Part shown: one piece after another, positions 12,612 through 25,799 of the stretch
How the letters are laid out: every line of letters starts with the position of its first letter
Numbering within the stretch: the first letter of the stretch is position 1
Assembly: GCA_034190875.2 (NCBI GenBank)
Contig: CM067345.1
Location: forward strand, 21,987,539-22,051,538
DNA from: Urechis unicinctus
Lineage: Eukaryota; Annelida; Polychaeta; Xenopneusta; Urechidae
DNA: 64,000 nt
Reading direction: 5' to 3'
Translations under genes and position numbers: made by a program
The notes under the pieces: model-generated
Told to the model about the DNA's origin: nothing
What the model saw: only the letters and a program-made list of their open reading frames with translations
Database searches by the model: none

Positions 12612-12770
12612 TAGTTAGTATGAGGGGCAGTATTTAGAACGAGGGGCAGTAGTTAGTTCGAGGGGCAACAGTTAGTACGAGGGGCAGTAATTAGTACGAG
12701 GGGCAGTAGTTAGTACGAGGGGCAGTAGTTAGTACGAGGGGCAACAGTTAGTCATTGCGCAGTAGTAAGT
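12612..12770 (+). repeat. 19-bp tandem repeat next to the minisatellite
   Basis: About eight units of GTAGTTAGTACGAGGGGCA with small changes (CAACAGTTAGT, TAATTAGT). The core resembles the GTTAGAACGAGGGG core of the decayed units in copy A at 5660-5830, so this is probably another derivative of the same ancestral repeat, using about half its length. Confidence 0.85.
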
Positions 12771-14099
12771 ACGAGGGTGTGACTGAAAAGCATATTCACA
12801 ATTCACTCTGCGGGTGGTGACAGGCAGTCGTCGTATATCCCACCAACAGGTTGTAGAACCAGCAACTGTCTACAAATGTCTTCTGATCTCTTAGGCGTCC
12901 TTGCTATGAGGAATACCAATACGACGCACTCGTATCATGGTTCTAATTTCGTTGTAATTCATGTTTTGAGTGCTAAGATGATGGGTGCTACAACGGCCCA
13001 CCCAGCTACGGTAATTCCTCACACCATTGCGCATCTATCAGGGAGATATATTTAACTGTACGGGAAATACTATGACAAAAACTCTGTAACATAAGGAGGA
13101 GCCTCTGGTGACCCTTTTATTAGGTTCAAGCCTCAGGTGCTTCCTTCGTTTCCGAGAAATGATCGTCTACTAAGCAATGAACGGTTCTCCAAAATGGACC
13201 GCTTAAACCTGCACCGTAATTGTTTATTTCCCTAATGATATGTTCCGTTTATCGTCCGTTTGCTGCTCGTTTGTTCTAGTTGTTTATGGAATCCTTTAGC
13301 ATGTGTTTGCAGGTGTTATGGTTTTTTTCCCTACTTAACCGCGGAAACAACATCTGTTCTATACACAACAGTCCACTGCAGACCACTCACATACTTCTCG
13401 ATGGTAACAAACAACATTTCGGTGGACATTGTTTTGCTAAGAACTCGGTGTTTTAATTAACTGGCGCAAAATTGGCATAATAAGATGATCTCAATACTTT
13501 GCCTCCTAAGCTTTTGTCATACATTTGTGAATCTTTGATACCTGTTTTTTTATTTAACATGCACCACAAATTCCATAACATTGAGATTAATATGCAGTTT
13601 ATTTATAACTTAAAATCTTCACACTTAAATTGGTTGAGAACAGCATTGATAGATATCTGAACAATAGCTTTTGGTAGAAGCTAGTCTTACTTGACGTGAC
13701 CGTTGTTTTGTGATGATACTCGATTGTCTTAGCTCTCGTTTACAAGGCACGATTATATCTTGAACACTAATAATACCCGTGTACAAACTTGCTTTTGCAT
13801 TGTTGTACAAAGACAACAGCATTTCTCGAGCAAGGAACTCCATATTGCACTGTGCGTAAATCTCATGACAAGAATCAACCTAAATGATGTCGGTGGAGCG
13901 TTAAATCCTATCGCTACCTTAATTCACACCCTTCGTAAAGGAGGCAATGCTATTATGCCTCGTCAAGCGTGCACTGATCCTTTCTTTTGGCGCTTCTCTG
14001 ATTTTACCTTCGATTCCAGTCCAAACGCTGGATGTGATACAAACGTAGCATCATGACTGATAACTAGTTTGTCGTTTAGTTATCTTCTCAATTATGTAA

Positions 14100-14365
14100 T
14101 TTGTAAGGATCTTCATACTAGGAAAGGATGTTACCGGCATCAATCAAGACATTAAGCCCCATGAAGACACCAAACTGCCCCGCACATGTCGTGGATTCTT
14201 AATGATATTGCGATCATTTATGGAAAATGAACTTAAGGATATCCGCTTCGTAGTTCCTGTAAATTTTGCAATAGATGTGATGAACGTAGACGGAATATAA
14301 ACTGACAGCAATTCATCAAGACTCGAGGTCTATGCGCAATGTCAAGGCGAACGCAGCCTTCTCAC
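14100..14365. other. Copy-B-specific segment of about 265 bp
   Basis: Aligning 7500-7620 (copy A) with 14060-14460 (copy B) leaves this stretch unmatched. It could be an insertion in B or a deletion in A. I do not recognise it as a named element, and I see no clear terminal inverted repeats or target-site duplication. Confidence 0.4.
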
Positions 14366-15180
14366 ATCTCGTGTAATAATGGCCGTCAGATGTTGGATTT
14401 GTTTCCGATTCTTGTCACTTGTCATTTATTGAACAGGAGATGTGGTAATCAATTCATTCCTATATACCATGTTACCGTCATCGAACGTCAGTATGTATCA
14501 CCTGGTCATAGCTGTTAAACGAAATGATAATTGGTTGTGCTCGTTGTTCGATGGTCTGTTTCCGAGCGCCTGTAACATGTAGCTTTATATCAAAACGGAT
14601 CCTGGTTACTTTCATATCAATATTTTCTACGTTTATCGATGTACATAAATTGCGTCTAGATATTACGTTCACATATATAGGCTGTGAGGGAAAGTAATTA
14701 TTTCGGCCAGCTTGGGGCGAGATCGTGGTAAGGTTATTATGACATACTATAATGGATATCGGTCAATGACTCACGAATTTGTTCGTTAATGAAAGTCGTG
14801 CACCCAGCATTGGATCTCGGCCCGGTACTCAGGAACCTTGACCTCGGATCAATCATTGCCATTTGTCTTTTACACCCCATTCAGAATTTCCAGAATTGGC
14901 GTGATTCTCAACATATCGACTTCTTAATCGACTGCGGATCAACGATTCGTATTCATACAAGGTACCGTACTATTTAGGCTGTCGAGTTCCCCGCGCAATT
15001 TGATAGAATTGATAGAAACTTGTATTGATTGTTCCAAGGCCTGGACGCTTGAAAACCTTACCGCAATCAAATGCTGCCATAGCCTAGCATGACGTCTGTA
15101 GCTTTATTGCTCAATATTCACCGCTGCACATTTGAATTATATTATGTTGTACCTATTGCTTCCACTTATACCAGTTGCTT

Positions 15181-16880
<1,700 letters not shown>

Positions 16881-17860
16881 TGTGCTCCTCGGATCTCTTC
16901 ATATGACATAAGGAGCTACAGTGAAATGTATCATGACCTTTTTGACTGTTAATAATTCGCCAAACGATTGTTGGCAATTGCCACTTGAATTAAGGATGAT
17001 CCGCGAGGAGGTGATACAAGGGGTATTATGGTGGGCTTATGGCATTCCCTCCTCCCATCAAGAGTTCTTGCATATACTGGTGCTTGATATTAACAGCCAT
17101 TGCCAATAATACATCCCGGTCATGCACAGCAATATATCAAGGCCGCTTACAAAAACGCACAGAAAGTGTCACATTCATTATCAATATTTGACCGGACACG
17201 GCACTTGGGGCTAATAGTATCAGCGAATTTCCAATCAGTCGGTTTATTTTCTCCGAAATCTTCTAATTGAAGAATTCACTGATCGTTAGTTGTATATCTA
17301 TGATATTAGGGCATCACTGGGTGTAGGTACTCAATGCGTTGTTACTGAGCAGTACCATTGTTCCATGCTAGCATTTCGAGGAATAACTGAAATAGCTTTT
17401 CACTACAAAAATATAGAGCTTGTTCAGCAACTGGTATCTAATGTATTGGAATGTTCGCATAACAAACGAATAATTATTGAAGTGTTGTTCTGCATTCAAA
17501 TTCGTGGCGTATGTATATATACGCATGGTCCACCGCTAATGTCATGGTTGTTAATAGTTCCAACTTAGAATATGCCATACACCTCTGATCCCTGTATTAT
17601 GAGCCACATCTCGACCATATCTGTTCCTTGGCACCCAGGATCAGTCTGATGCAATATGGACATTTTTATGCATTCTGGATTATAAGTTTGTGAAGTTACT
17701 TCGCACACACCGTCCAGATTACATTATGTGTCAACTGTTTGGAGCGTATAGCACCCTCAATTACTCCTTCAATGGGGGTCAGGTTCCTCCATTTTTACAT
17801 GATTATGCAAATGAGATACAGACCAAAGTCAAAGACTGACAATCATCGATTGTCACTATG
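16881..17860. other. Non-coding stretch, no recognisable gene
   Basis: Open frames up to 92 codons (17290-17568 plus) with no motif I recognise. It lies between the TA microsatellite and the 50-bp repeat. Confidence 0.5.
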
Positions 17861-18276
17861 TTCATGTTTATTGCTTTGTGTTGGTGAACATCGTGTTCGT
17901 CTGACTTATGTTCATGTTTATTGCTTTGTGTTGGTGAACATCGTGTTCGTCTGACCTATGTTCATGTTTATTGCTTTGTGTTGGTGAACATCGTGTTCGT
18001 CTGACCTATGTTCATGTTTATTGCTTTGTTTATTGCTTCGTCTGTTGGTGTTTATTACTTTGTGTTCGTGTTCGTCTGACCTATGTTCATGTTTATTGCT
18101 TTGTGTTGGGGTCTATCGTGTTCGTCTGACCTATGTTCATGTTTATTGCTTTGTTCAACATCGTGTTCGTTGCTTGTTCATGTTTATTGCTTTGTGTTGG
18201 TGAACATCGTGTTCGTCTGACCTATGTTCATGTTTATTGCTTTGTGTTGGTGAACATCGTGTTCGTCTGACCTATG
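17861..18276 (+). repeat. 50-bp minisatellite, about 8 units
   Basis: Units of 50 bases starting TTCATGTTTATTGCTTTGTG and ending near CGTCTGACCTATG. The first three (17861, 17911, 17961) are nearly identical. The middle units carry deletions and a TATTGCTTCGTCTG variant, and the last two (from about 18177) are again near consensus. This is the usual pattern of unequal exchange with decay inside the array. Overlapping ORFs of 60-70 codons are products of the repeat. Confidence 0.95.
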
Positions 18277-18989
18277 TATTTTTTGTACTTGTCTATCCAG
18301 GTGAGTCTTTTTGCTGATTGGTGTACCGTGAGCGTAGTTGTATCGATAAGTGATCTCTATTCTCATTGTGTTGTAGTTTTGTTTGTTATTATGATTGCAA
18401 ACAAGTGTTTAAATATTAGATAGGACTCCGTGTGATAGGTTCGAGTCTCGCAAGCAAATGGTCGCTCACATCTTCCGTTGTGTTCATTGCATTTCATATC
18501 TTAGGCAGGACATTGATTGCTCTAATCATTTTCTTCATCTATCATTGATCACACACAACGCCTCTTTAATCGCATTTATATATACAAAACTGCCTGGTGG
18601 CCACTTCTCCACGTTGATTCTCCCGGGTTTTTTTTCGCAGACTTCTCAGCAACAATACATGGTATTGTGCCATTCATTTCCAGACGGCAATTGAGGGTAG
18701 GACTAAACTCCGGCAATGTACACCGTATTTCAATTAGCTGTAGTTTATAATACACAAAGGGATTACCCGTGAAATGGAAGTAGCAGTTGTATGTGTTTGT
18801 AACAGGAATACTTGACCGCTCCATCATATCACAGTAACCGTGACATTTTTGTCTTGAGTATGTTCTGTACCTTTCAGTAATGGGTGATAGTTTGGATTGT
18901 CTGTTGATGGAAGCTGTAAACGTTGATCTGTGATTTACACCATGTCGGAGCTATTATGGGGACAGTCCCACATTAGTGATGCCAATTTT
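18277..18989. other. Non-coding stretch, no recognisable gene
   Basis: No supported gene. A B-box-like GGTTCGAGTCTCGC lies near 18437-18450, but there is no A box or cloverleaf upstream. Small opposing ORFs at 18458-18694 and 18576-18827 show no domain. Confidence 0.45.
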
Positions 18990-19692
18990 AGACGTCAAAT
19001 ATGTTCTGACATCTCCTGATACTTTTTTTCTCCACGGGCGTGGTATAAATTCGACACATTTACGAATGCTCATGGCTGAGGGCCATAGCCTGCTTATGTA
19101 ACAGGAGCTCACAGCATTGCAGTTACTCACATTAGTGCAAGTATAATAAACTTCGACGTATATTGTTCTGACTAATTACGTTTGGGTACTTACCACCCTA
19201 AAACAACATTTTTCGAGTACAAGTATAATAACAAAATGTCAATGTGAGGTAGCAATAACCTCTAGCGGATTGATAGGGCAGCTGTGTGTAATTCGTAGAT
19301 TAACAAGGTGAAAATGAAATATCCACTGAATAATAACCTGGAATCAACGGTAAAGTAAGTTTTACTTAACATCGAGGCGATAGGATTCATTGTCATTACG
19401 TGCGTTGCTAGTTCACGCAAATTATGTTCCTTCTTTACAAACCAAGCGGTCATTCCAAAGACACGATCTTTGTATGTGGTCTGTATATCGGTATAGTACA
19501 CGTGGAATAGATTGGGATTCATTGTTTTTACCAACCGGATATATACAAATTGGTCGACAATCTTCCTGTCATTAGTGGGGTAGAAACTCCCCCTGGTACG
19601 ACTAATGCGAACAATAGGTGGTTGAAGCAAAACATACACGAAGACGGGAGGCTGGAATGGCCGCGAATCGGCTACACAAGCTTTCCAAGACA

Positions 19693-19788
19693 TTTTCATG
19701 AAGGCGCCATAGGTAACATTAACCTTTCTTTGGCACCATAAACACATAAGTGTTGGTGTGCCTGTTAAACCCTATACTCACTCACTCA
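19693..19788 (+). mobile_element. 5'-truncated SINE with 12-bp target-site duplication
   Basis: The direct repeat CTTTCCAAGACA occurs at 19681-19692 and again at 19789-19800, exactly flanking a 96-base insert. The insert ends in GTGTTGGTGTG, a TTAAACC-type block and CTCACTCACTC, the same 3' end seen at 47460-47524 and 55629-55690. A perfect target-site duplication plus 5' truncation is what LINE-driven (target-primed) integration leaves. I see no equivalent insert in copy B near 26500-26650, so it probably arrived after the duplication. The CTCACTCACTC tail looks like the abalone/limpet SINE tail as I remember it. Confidence 0.9.
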
Positions 19789-22700
19789 CTTTCCAAGACA
19801 ACGCTATGGTGTAAACTTAACAAGAGCCTGCTAAATGAACTAAGAGGAGCTAGTTTTTTTGGTTCAAGACACGTGCTCTGACGCACAAGCCAGACAAAAC
19901 ACCGCCACCACATACATCAGTTTTTTTACCCTTTATGGTGGGTGTCCTTTTTCGTTTCAACACTCATTTGTTCCAATGTTTATGGGCTTTTTAAACATTT
20001 ATGCTGTTGTTATTAGGTTTTTGGCTACGTGGCTTCGGCTGCCAGCACCTGCTCTATCCACTGTGCCTTTTAATGAGTATCATTCAAGCACAGATTCAAC
20101 AGAAGCAAGTGGATACTTTATATTTTAATGAGCAAAAACGAACACAAAAGCAAGGAGATGCTTGCCATCCAAAAACCCAATGGGACTATTACATAACTTC
20201 ACCAATCATTTCCATCGCGTTTTACCTGATCTAAATAAATATTTTAAGCAGATCAAGTCCTCAACATGAACATTGAGAAGCAATCGTACCTCAATAAATA
20301 TGTGTCATCATTGACGCTAATAGTTACATGTAGTCAGTGAATCACGGGTAATTTGCATCATACATTTTCGTACAATATTGCATTTGCACTTGTTGCACCT
20401 CATACATTACCGACATCGCTGCGCTGAATGCATTGAGTCGTTAGAGATGCAGCACTAATCGTATCCAGGTATACAAGCAATGGGTTACTGGTGTTCCTGT
20501 ACGGTGGCGACTGATATGCCATATGCTATTAATTTTTTTTCTGTGTTGGAGTACGCCTGTACCATCAGCGAATAATTTCAATTTTAACAAGCATGCATTT
20601 TTTGTAAGAAACATTTGATTGTGCAACAAATGGCAGAACGATTGGAAAGAGGCCATAGCAAAAAAAACTTCGCGGGATTTATTTACACCTGAACGCCACA
20701 GGTAATCTTGAACAGACACGAGGAAGCACAAGGAATCGTTTCTTGGTGGTGTTTTTTGTTGGATCTCTGTGGAACGTTATTGTCGAAGCAGAGGAGTTGC
20801 ATTTAGAGACAATGTTCTGTCCTAAATCATGTGTGTATCCGAATGAATGTATCGAGGGTGGTACGGGGCGTCCTTACAACAGCAAAGTTAATGCATTATG
20901 GTATACCTGTATCAATTCATAAGCAGAAATAAAAAAAATTGATCTTTAATTCATTTGGGCATTGACATTCTGTGCCTGTGAAAGTACTTTCCATGAAGAT
21001 GGATGGGAGCGTAACTAATATTGATGTCATGCACTAGCGATAAGTTGTACTTCACAATGACCTGCTAGCATATATATAGCATATTCCCTTTATCGCAATC
21101 AGTTAACGCCTGTCTAACTCCCAGATCTTCAGTCGGGTTAGCACTACGAGCTACCATGTTTGTCACAAATGTCTCCGACAAATGACAAAAAGCTCCAGGT
21201 TTAAGTGAAGTCAGAATGACCACTGTCAATCTCTGCTTGTATGACGTGGACCACAAACGGCAGGTTTTTATGGCGCAGTTATGAATTATATTTTAGAAGC
21301 GCATAGAAAGTTGAGCGTGAAATTCCTCTTATTCGTCCTAAAATATTTGGCCTCGTGTGCTTGTATGTGTGTATCCCTTTCCGTTTTTCTCCGTGTTGAT
21401 ATGTGTTGACTTGTTTATAGGATCCTGTATCATTGCAATGGATTCCCTCATTTTCGTCTCAGCCATTGCAACACGAGTCGCGGTGTTTTTATATTGAAAT
21501 CATCACCGTCTGCATCTTTCAATATTGTTAACGGATGATAATTTGGAAGATTATTTGGAAGATTAAATCTATGCTTGAACAGTATATATGCGGGAATGGT
21601 CACTGCCTCAAATTTGGAATATTTCAATTCGATATATTTGAGTGCCATATTTTCTTTATAAAACAAGCTAACTGCCTCAAATTGCACATGGACCCCTCTT
21701 AAATTAATTGCTCTTTAAGTAAAATAATTAGTTATTGATGAAAACTCTCTTGAACAATGTAAACCCAAAGCGGAATAAGTTTTGATGTCACGTTTTCGTA
21801 TACATCATTTCAAGGTCACCCTCAGAAAAGGATGATCTGATGCATTAAGGTTGCACATTTGATATTTTAGCTTGTGGAATGTTATAAATGTGCTAACCAA
21901 TACATTTAAACATTTTCTTTCTTGTGTGGTTCATCAGTTAAGGGCTCCATGACTTTCCAAGTGTGTAATTGAATACTATGTACAGGAAATCTATGAACGT
22001 TATTATCAAGCCTTGTCATAACGTTTAATAGAAAATCTTGTTAAAGGCCGCAAAGCTTGGAGGCCTCTTGATGATTTGCCCGTACGCAACACCGTATTTA
22101 AGCTTCGTAAAAATGCGTTATATTCCCAGGCTCTCAGGTAAGTACCAAACCCATGTTGCCTACCTGTTGTAATGTGATTGAAACGAAAACAGGACACGAT
22201 CGATTTGTCGACTGGAATTGTGTTTTATTGAGAACCTGCTTTATTCTTCATCCCACCTCATTATTATCTGGTCATGTTACTTCGGACCACAGCAACATAT
22301 CTCGACAATGTTGGTGACCATATCCTTTGCGAAAAATATGCAATTGTCATGCCGCTTGTTATATGTTTCCAGCGCCAGGGCATGTATTATCTTCAAATCA
22401 AATCACCTCTCTCCTCTCCTCGTGAGTGGGTCGTACTCGCGCAATAACTACTGTATTGCTGGCTATTATTGGCAACGTAATGCCTTCTTAGGAACGTGGC
22501 TTCGATAAAATTGTGACGTTAGGAACGTGTCTCAAGATTTACCCCTCGAATATATCATAATAATTACCTGAATTACGACCAGAACGCCGACGATCTGGTT
22601 AATTAACCGTTCATGTTAGCGACACCAGTCGGAGGACGAGGGTGATTTACCAGAAACGAGTAGAGTGTTATCGTGGAATAGGACGTATTTGAGGTAATTA

Positions 22701-23307
22701 AACACCCCCTCCCCCACCATAGCTAATGACAATTATGCTTATGGACTACAAGTCGGGCCATGTGTCTGTTTTATGATGGCATCACTGTTCATTTCGTACA
22801 ATGCACATCGTCACATCGTATGGATCACATTCTGACACATTTCTGCGGCAGAATATTATATTAGGGCCGCGCTTCTATCTCTATTGGTTGTATATACAGA
22901 ATTTCCTTTCACGCGGAGGTCTAACGTTATTAGGCAATATCATTTATTGTTTAGGGAACGATCCATGCATGTTTCCGTCTCATTGAATGATGTGCTTATT
23001 TTCATTATGTTTACTTTATTGAATTAAGTCCATAGAAATTATCAGAATTAGATATAAATCTACACTATCATCAGTCATATAATTTATATGTACCCACCTT
23101 ATCAAAATTGTTTTGTATACGTGTCTATCATTCAGTTAATCCTTACTACATTTGCCACTAGGTCGATTGACTGGCTTTTCTTTTGCCTCTCTTAACAAGG
23201 TAATTTCCTCTCAGCGGACGGGAGAGTTTCATGAAGCCACCAGCCATTAGCCTGCAGCTAGCTGCCAGCATTATACAGACGATGTACGCCAGAGGGGATG
23301 GGATCAA

Positions 23308-23410
23308 ATGCAAGTGGAATTCAGCGATTCCATCGACCACAGTGGCATCTGATGTATTCCTAATGGCAATATCGTATGCTGGTGCTTTCAATTGCCAATC
23401 ATTGTCACCA
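23308..23410. repeat. Near-identical tract, set 2 copy A
   Basis: Matches 29039-29141 with only two mismatches in about 103 bases and no gap, whereas flanking sequence in the same pair is far less alike. Both mismatches change the residue in the minus-strand frame (23158-23391) and in the plus-strand frame, so coding constraint on either frame is not supported. A recent conversion between copies fits better. The minus frame here is 77 codons; in copy B an 11-base difference splits it over two frames. Confidence 0.85.
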
Positions 23411-23700
23411 TTGCCTTACATTTATACAAGCATGACAACCTAAAGAGTCCTCGTTTTTCGGTATCAGAATTGATAAAAGATCTCTTAGTATAAAACGAAT
23501 CAATCAGTGATATGAACCGGGGCCCGCCATTGTTAATGGTGTTCGATTCGAGTCATGTGGGTCTTCAGTCTGGGCCCAAAATACCCATTACCCGGTGTGT
23601 TCACGGATTTCTGTCTAATTGGGTCAGGGTCAACTGATAACCTGCGTCATTAATGCATCATCGTTTTAATATCACACCAATAATACAATCTGAGCCAACT

Positions 23701-25799
23701 TGTCGTGCCATTTGTCCATTTAGTACGCGTGTTCTTCTTTAGTGTTTATGACTCGTTCGCTGCCATGCCATTCGACCGTGCCGTGGCGTTTATTGTCGCT
23801 TTAGGCATTTGCCCTGCTGCAGTGAAATCCTATATCATTAATAAGAAGTAATATATCGGTACCATTAATAACGAAAACATGCCCATTCACATGTGTCGAT
23901 TAGCTATGATAGTGGTTGTTTCATAATTGGCAGGTCTTTACCACCTCGGCTCAATCATAGTCATGCTCTTGCTATAATAGAATGCGCAAGTGCACTCAAA
24001 GGCATTATTTCTTTGTCATTGAATGCTTTGTATTCATCAGAAGGCTTTCACCTCAAGCCAGCCGGTTGGTCTTTATTGTACATTGTTAAAAACGGTTAAG
24101 CATTGCATTCTATAGCGCAAAGCACTTTATATTTGTGTAACCAATCGGCAACAGAGTGCGTCATTGGAGCCTTTGATATATCCTGTCGTTTACTGTTGTT
24201 GTCTTTCCTCATTATTCACCATCTTCCATTCATTATCCATGGAGGCCAGTGTTTGGTCTATCTGAGCTCCGGATATATTCTTATGACCTTGCCGTGTTTG
24301 TGAGTTACCTATATCCAAAATTTATTATTATAATTGAAAGAGATGCTATGCTGATAGTTGTGTTCTATCTGACTGGCTATTTAATAAGCGTGGCGCCCTG
24401 TGACCTGGTGGTGTGGCTTATTAGTTTGGTTATGGCAAGATCGTGGTTTATTGCTTTGTGGTGCTTTATGATGCTTAAAACGGTGATACAAATTTAACTG
24501 AATTCAGTAAACCAGCTTCTATAAAATTGACATGTAACGTAGATCCCAAAGAGCGTTACAAACATTAGCCGAATAAAGCTGACATGGACCTATTATCAAT
24601 TACGTTGTACCCTTTGAAGAAAGCCATTATATATTTTAAACGGCGGTATTTTTATCAACAGCTTACATGATAGAAATATCATTGGAATAGTTTCTCACAC
24701 ATTTCAAGTGAGTGTTAAGATTCAGCATTGTTAACAACATTGATTGTGCTAAGAAATGTCCTGATACTTTAGCGGGCGGGCAGGGTGAAGCTCGTTTGTG
24801 ATAGCTGGGCGTCAATCTGTCGGTCGAGGCACTAGGCAGTACCGCTCCGTCCCAGGCCTACTGCCTCTTTCTCCATATGTCATAGACTAGGTTGCTTCAA
24901 GAGGCACCTAACAATTTTAACATTTTGCACTTGCACTTTGTTCGACGTTGTGTCATTTATTCCCAAAAGGTAAGTTAGTGTAGAACTAAATTTCGCTAAT
25001 CCACAACGCCATTTGGCACAGTTAGCACTGCAGAAAGGAGAGAAGCCTTGGAATAACGTCTTAACCAGCATGTAATTGTATGTGTTAGTTGAAGTTTAAA
25101 TAGCACCAAAGTAACCATTCTATCATCGCTTTTTGTTGTATTTCGGGTCAATGAGTGATAGTAATACTTAGCAATTCGCAATCGAGTATTATCATGGTGT
25201 CAATGCACTTGTTTTTTTATTGTAGATGTCGATGTAAGCTGCAGAATGATTTACCTTCCTATTTTTCGTTGGCTGTAGATGTAAATGCATGCGATTCAGT
25301 AGGCCAGGTTGCAATCCAGAATTGTACGCTTCACTAATAAAGAGGACAGTTTATGACGGACGTGTTATCTTAAATGTTATGAATATGATATGATGAATTG
25401 CATTAAGGTTAAATGTATCACCATACGAAATGAACTGTAATATGTCCCGGTTTTCACGAAGGCATCCACGATCGTCCGACTGGGAAAAAAGCTAACGGGA
25501 AATACCACTTACTGATTCTGCTAATGTAGTATTATATAATCCTTTCATTGTTTCAAAAAGCTATCGTTTAACACGGTATCACACTTGTTGTATCAAATTA
25601 TGCTGTCTCGAATGCTTTTACGCGCTCTACGCAGTTGTACATTTTCAATAAGCTTACGCATAACACTGTATCGCCGTTCCTCAATAGCCAGTATTTTACG
25701 GTATCCAGTTATTTTTGGCCAGGTTTAGATGCAAGCTTTGAATAACGATCTCTTATTTAGAACATGTTGAAAACATTATGAGGTCAGTCCAACTTCCAT
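23701..25799. other. Spacer between set 2 copies
   Basis: Weak resemblance to 29530-29760 may extend the duplication a few hundred bases past 23700, but I cannot align it with confidence. ORFs are at most 82 codons (24249-24497 plus is hydrophobic) with no recognised domain. Nothing else is supported. Confidence 0.45.

Larger units (their letters stand above)
8550..15180 (+). repeat. Segmental duplication set 1, copy B
   Basis: Direct-orientation partner of 4390-8450. It is longer because it holds the 70-bp triplication (8971-9180), the 37-bp minisatellite (10027-12592) with its 19-bp downstream repeat, and about 265 bases at 14100-14365 with no counterpart in copy A. The two copies are adjacent, with the end of A running into the start of B, which suggests an original tandem duplication. 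The open frame at 8590-8895 (101 codons) matches part of copy A's 4401-4631 frame without indels for about 27 codons but has no known domain. Confidence 0.85.
18990..23700 (+). repeat. Segmental duplication set 2, copy A
   Basis: Colinear with 25800-29500. Anchors: 19030-19190 with 25840-25945; 19495-19555 with 26330-26390 (GATTCATTG, TTTTACCAACCG); 20350-20500 with 27365-27480; 20760-21200 with 27660-28060 (TTGTCGAAGCAGAGGAGTTG); 22750-23000 with 28600-28800; 23150-23430 with 28900-29170; 23590-23720 with 29300-29490. Identity varies from weak to about 98%. The 161-codon minus ORF at 19262-19747 shares about 20 residues in frame with a 62-codon ORF at 26316-26504, but it runs through a SINE and is probably chance. 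Confidence 0.85.

Noticed and set aside
9993-12618. Long overlapping ORFs (355, 401, 405 codons and shorter ones) as a repetitive protein gene
   Set aside because: They are explained by a stop-free 37-bp unit read in rotating frames. Several overlap in different phases with equal openness, and there is no signal peptide, domain or flanking gene structure.
18437-18450. B-box-like GGTTCGAGTCTCGC, possible tRNA or tRNA-derived SINE head
   Set aside because: No A box or cloverleaf stems in the 80 bases upstream and no CCA-side acceptor stem pairing.
19262-19747. 161-codon minus-strand ORF, with 20 residues matching a frame at 26316-26504
   Set aside because: It runs through a young SINE and its target site, its paralogue is truncated and shifted, and no domain is recognised. 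The shared residues are explained by DNA similarity of the duplicates.
22500-22700. Possible SINE-like or promoter element around the CCCCCTCCCCCACC run (near 22703)
   Set aside because: Only a short C-rich stretch, with no tail, box motif or repeat partner in the window.
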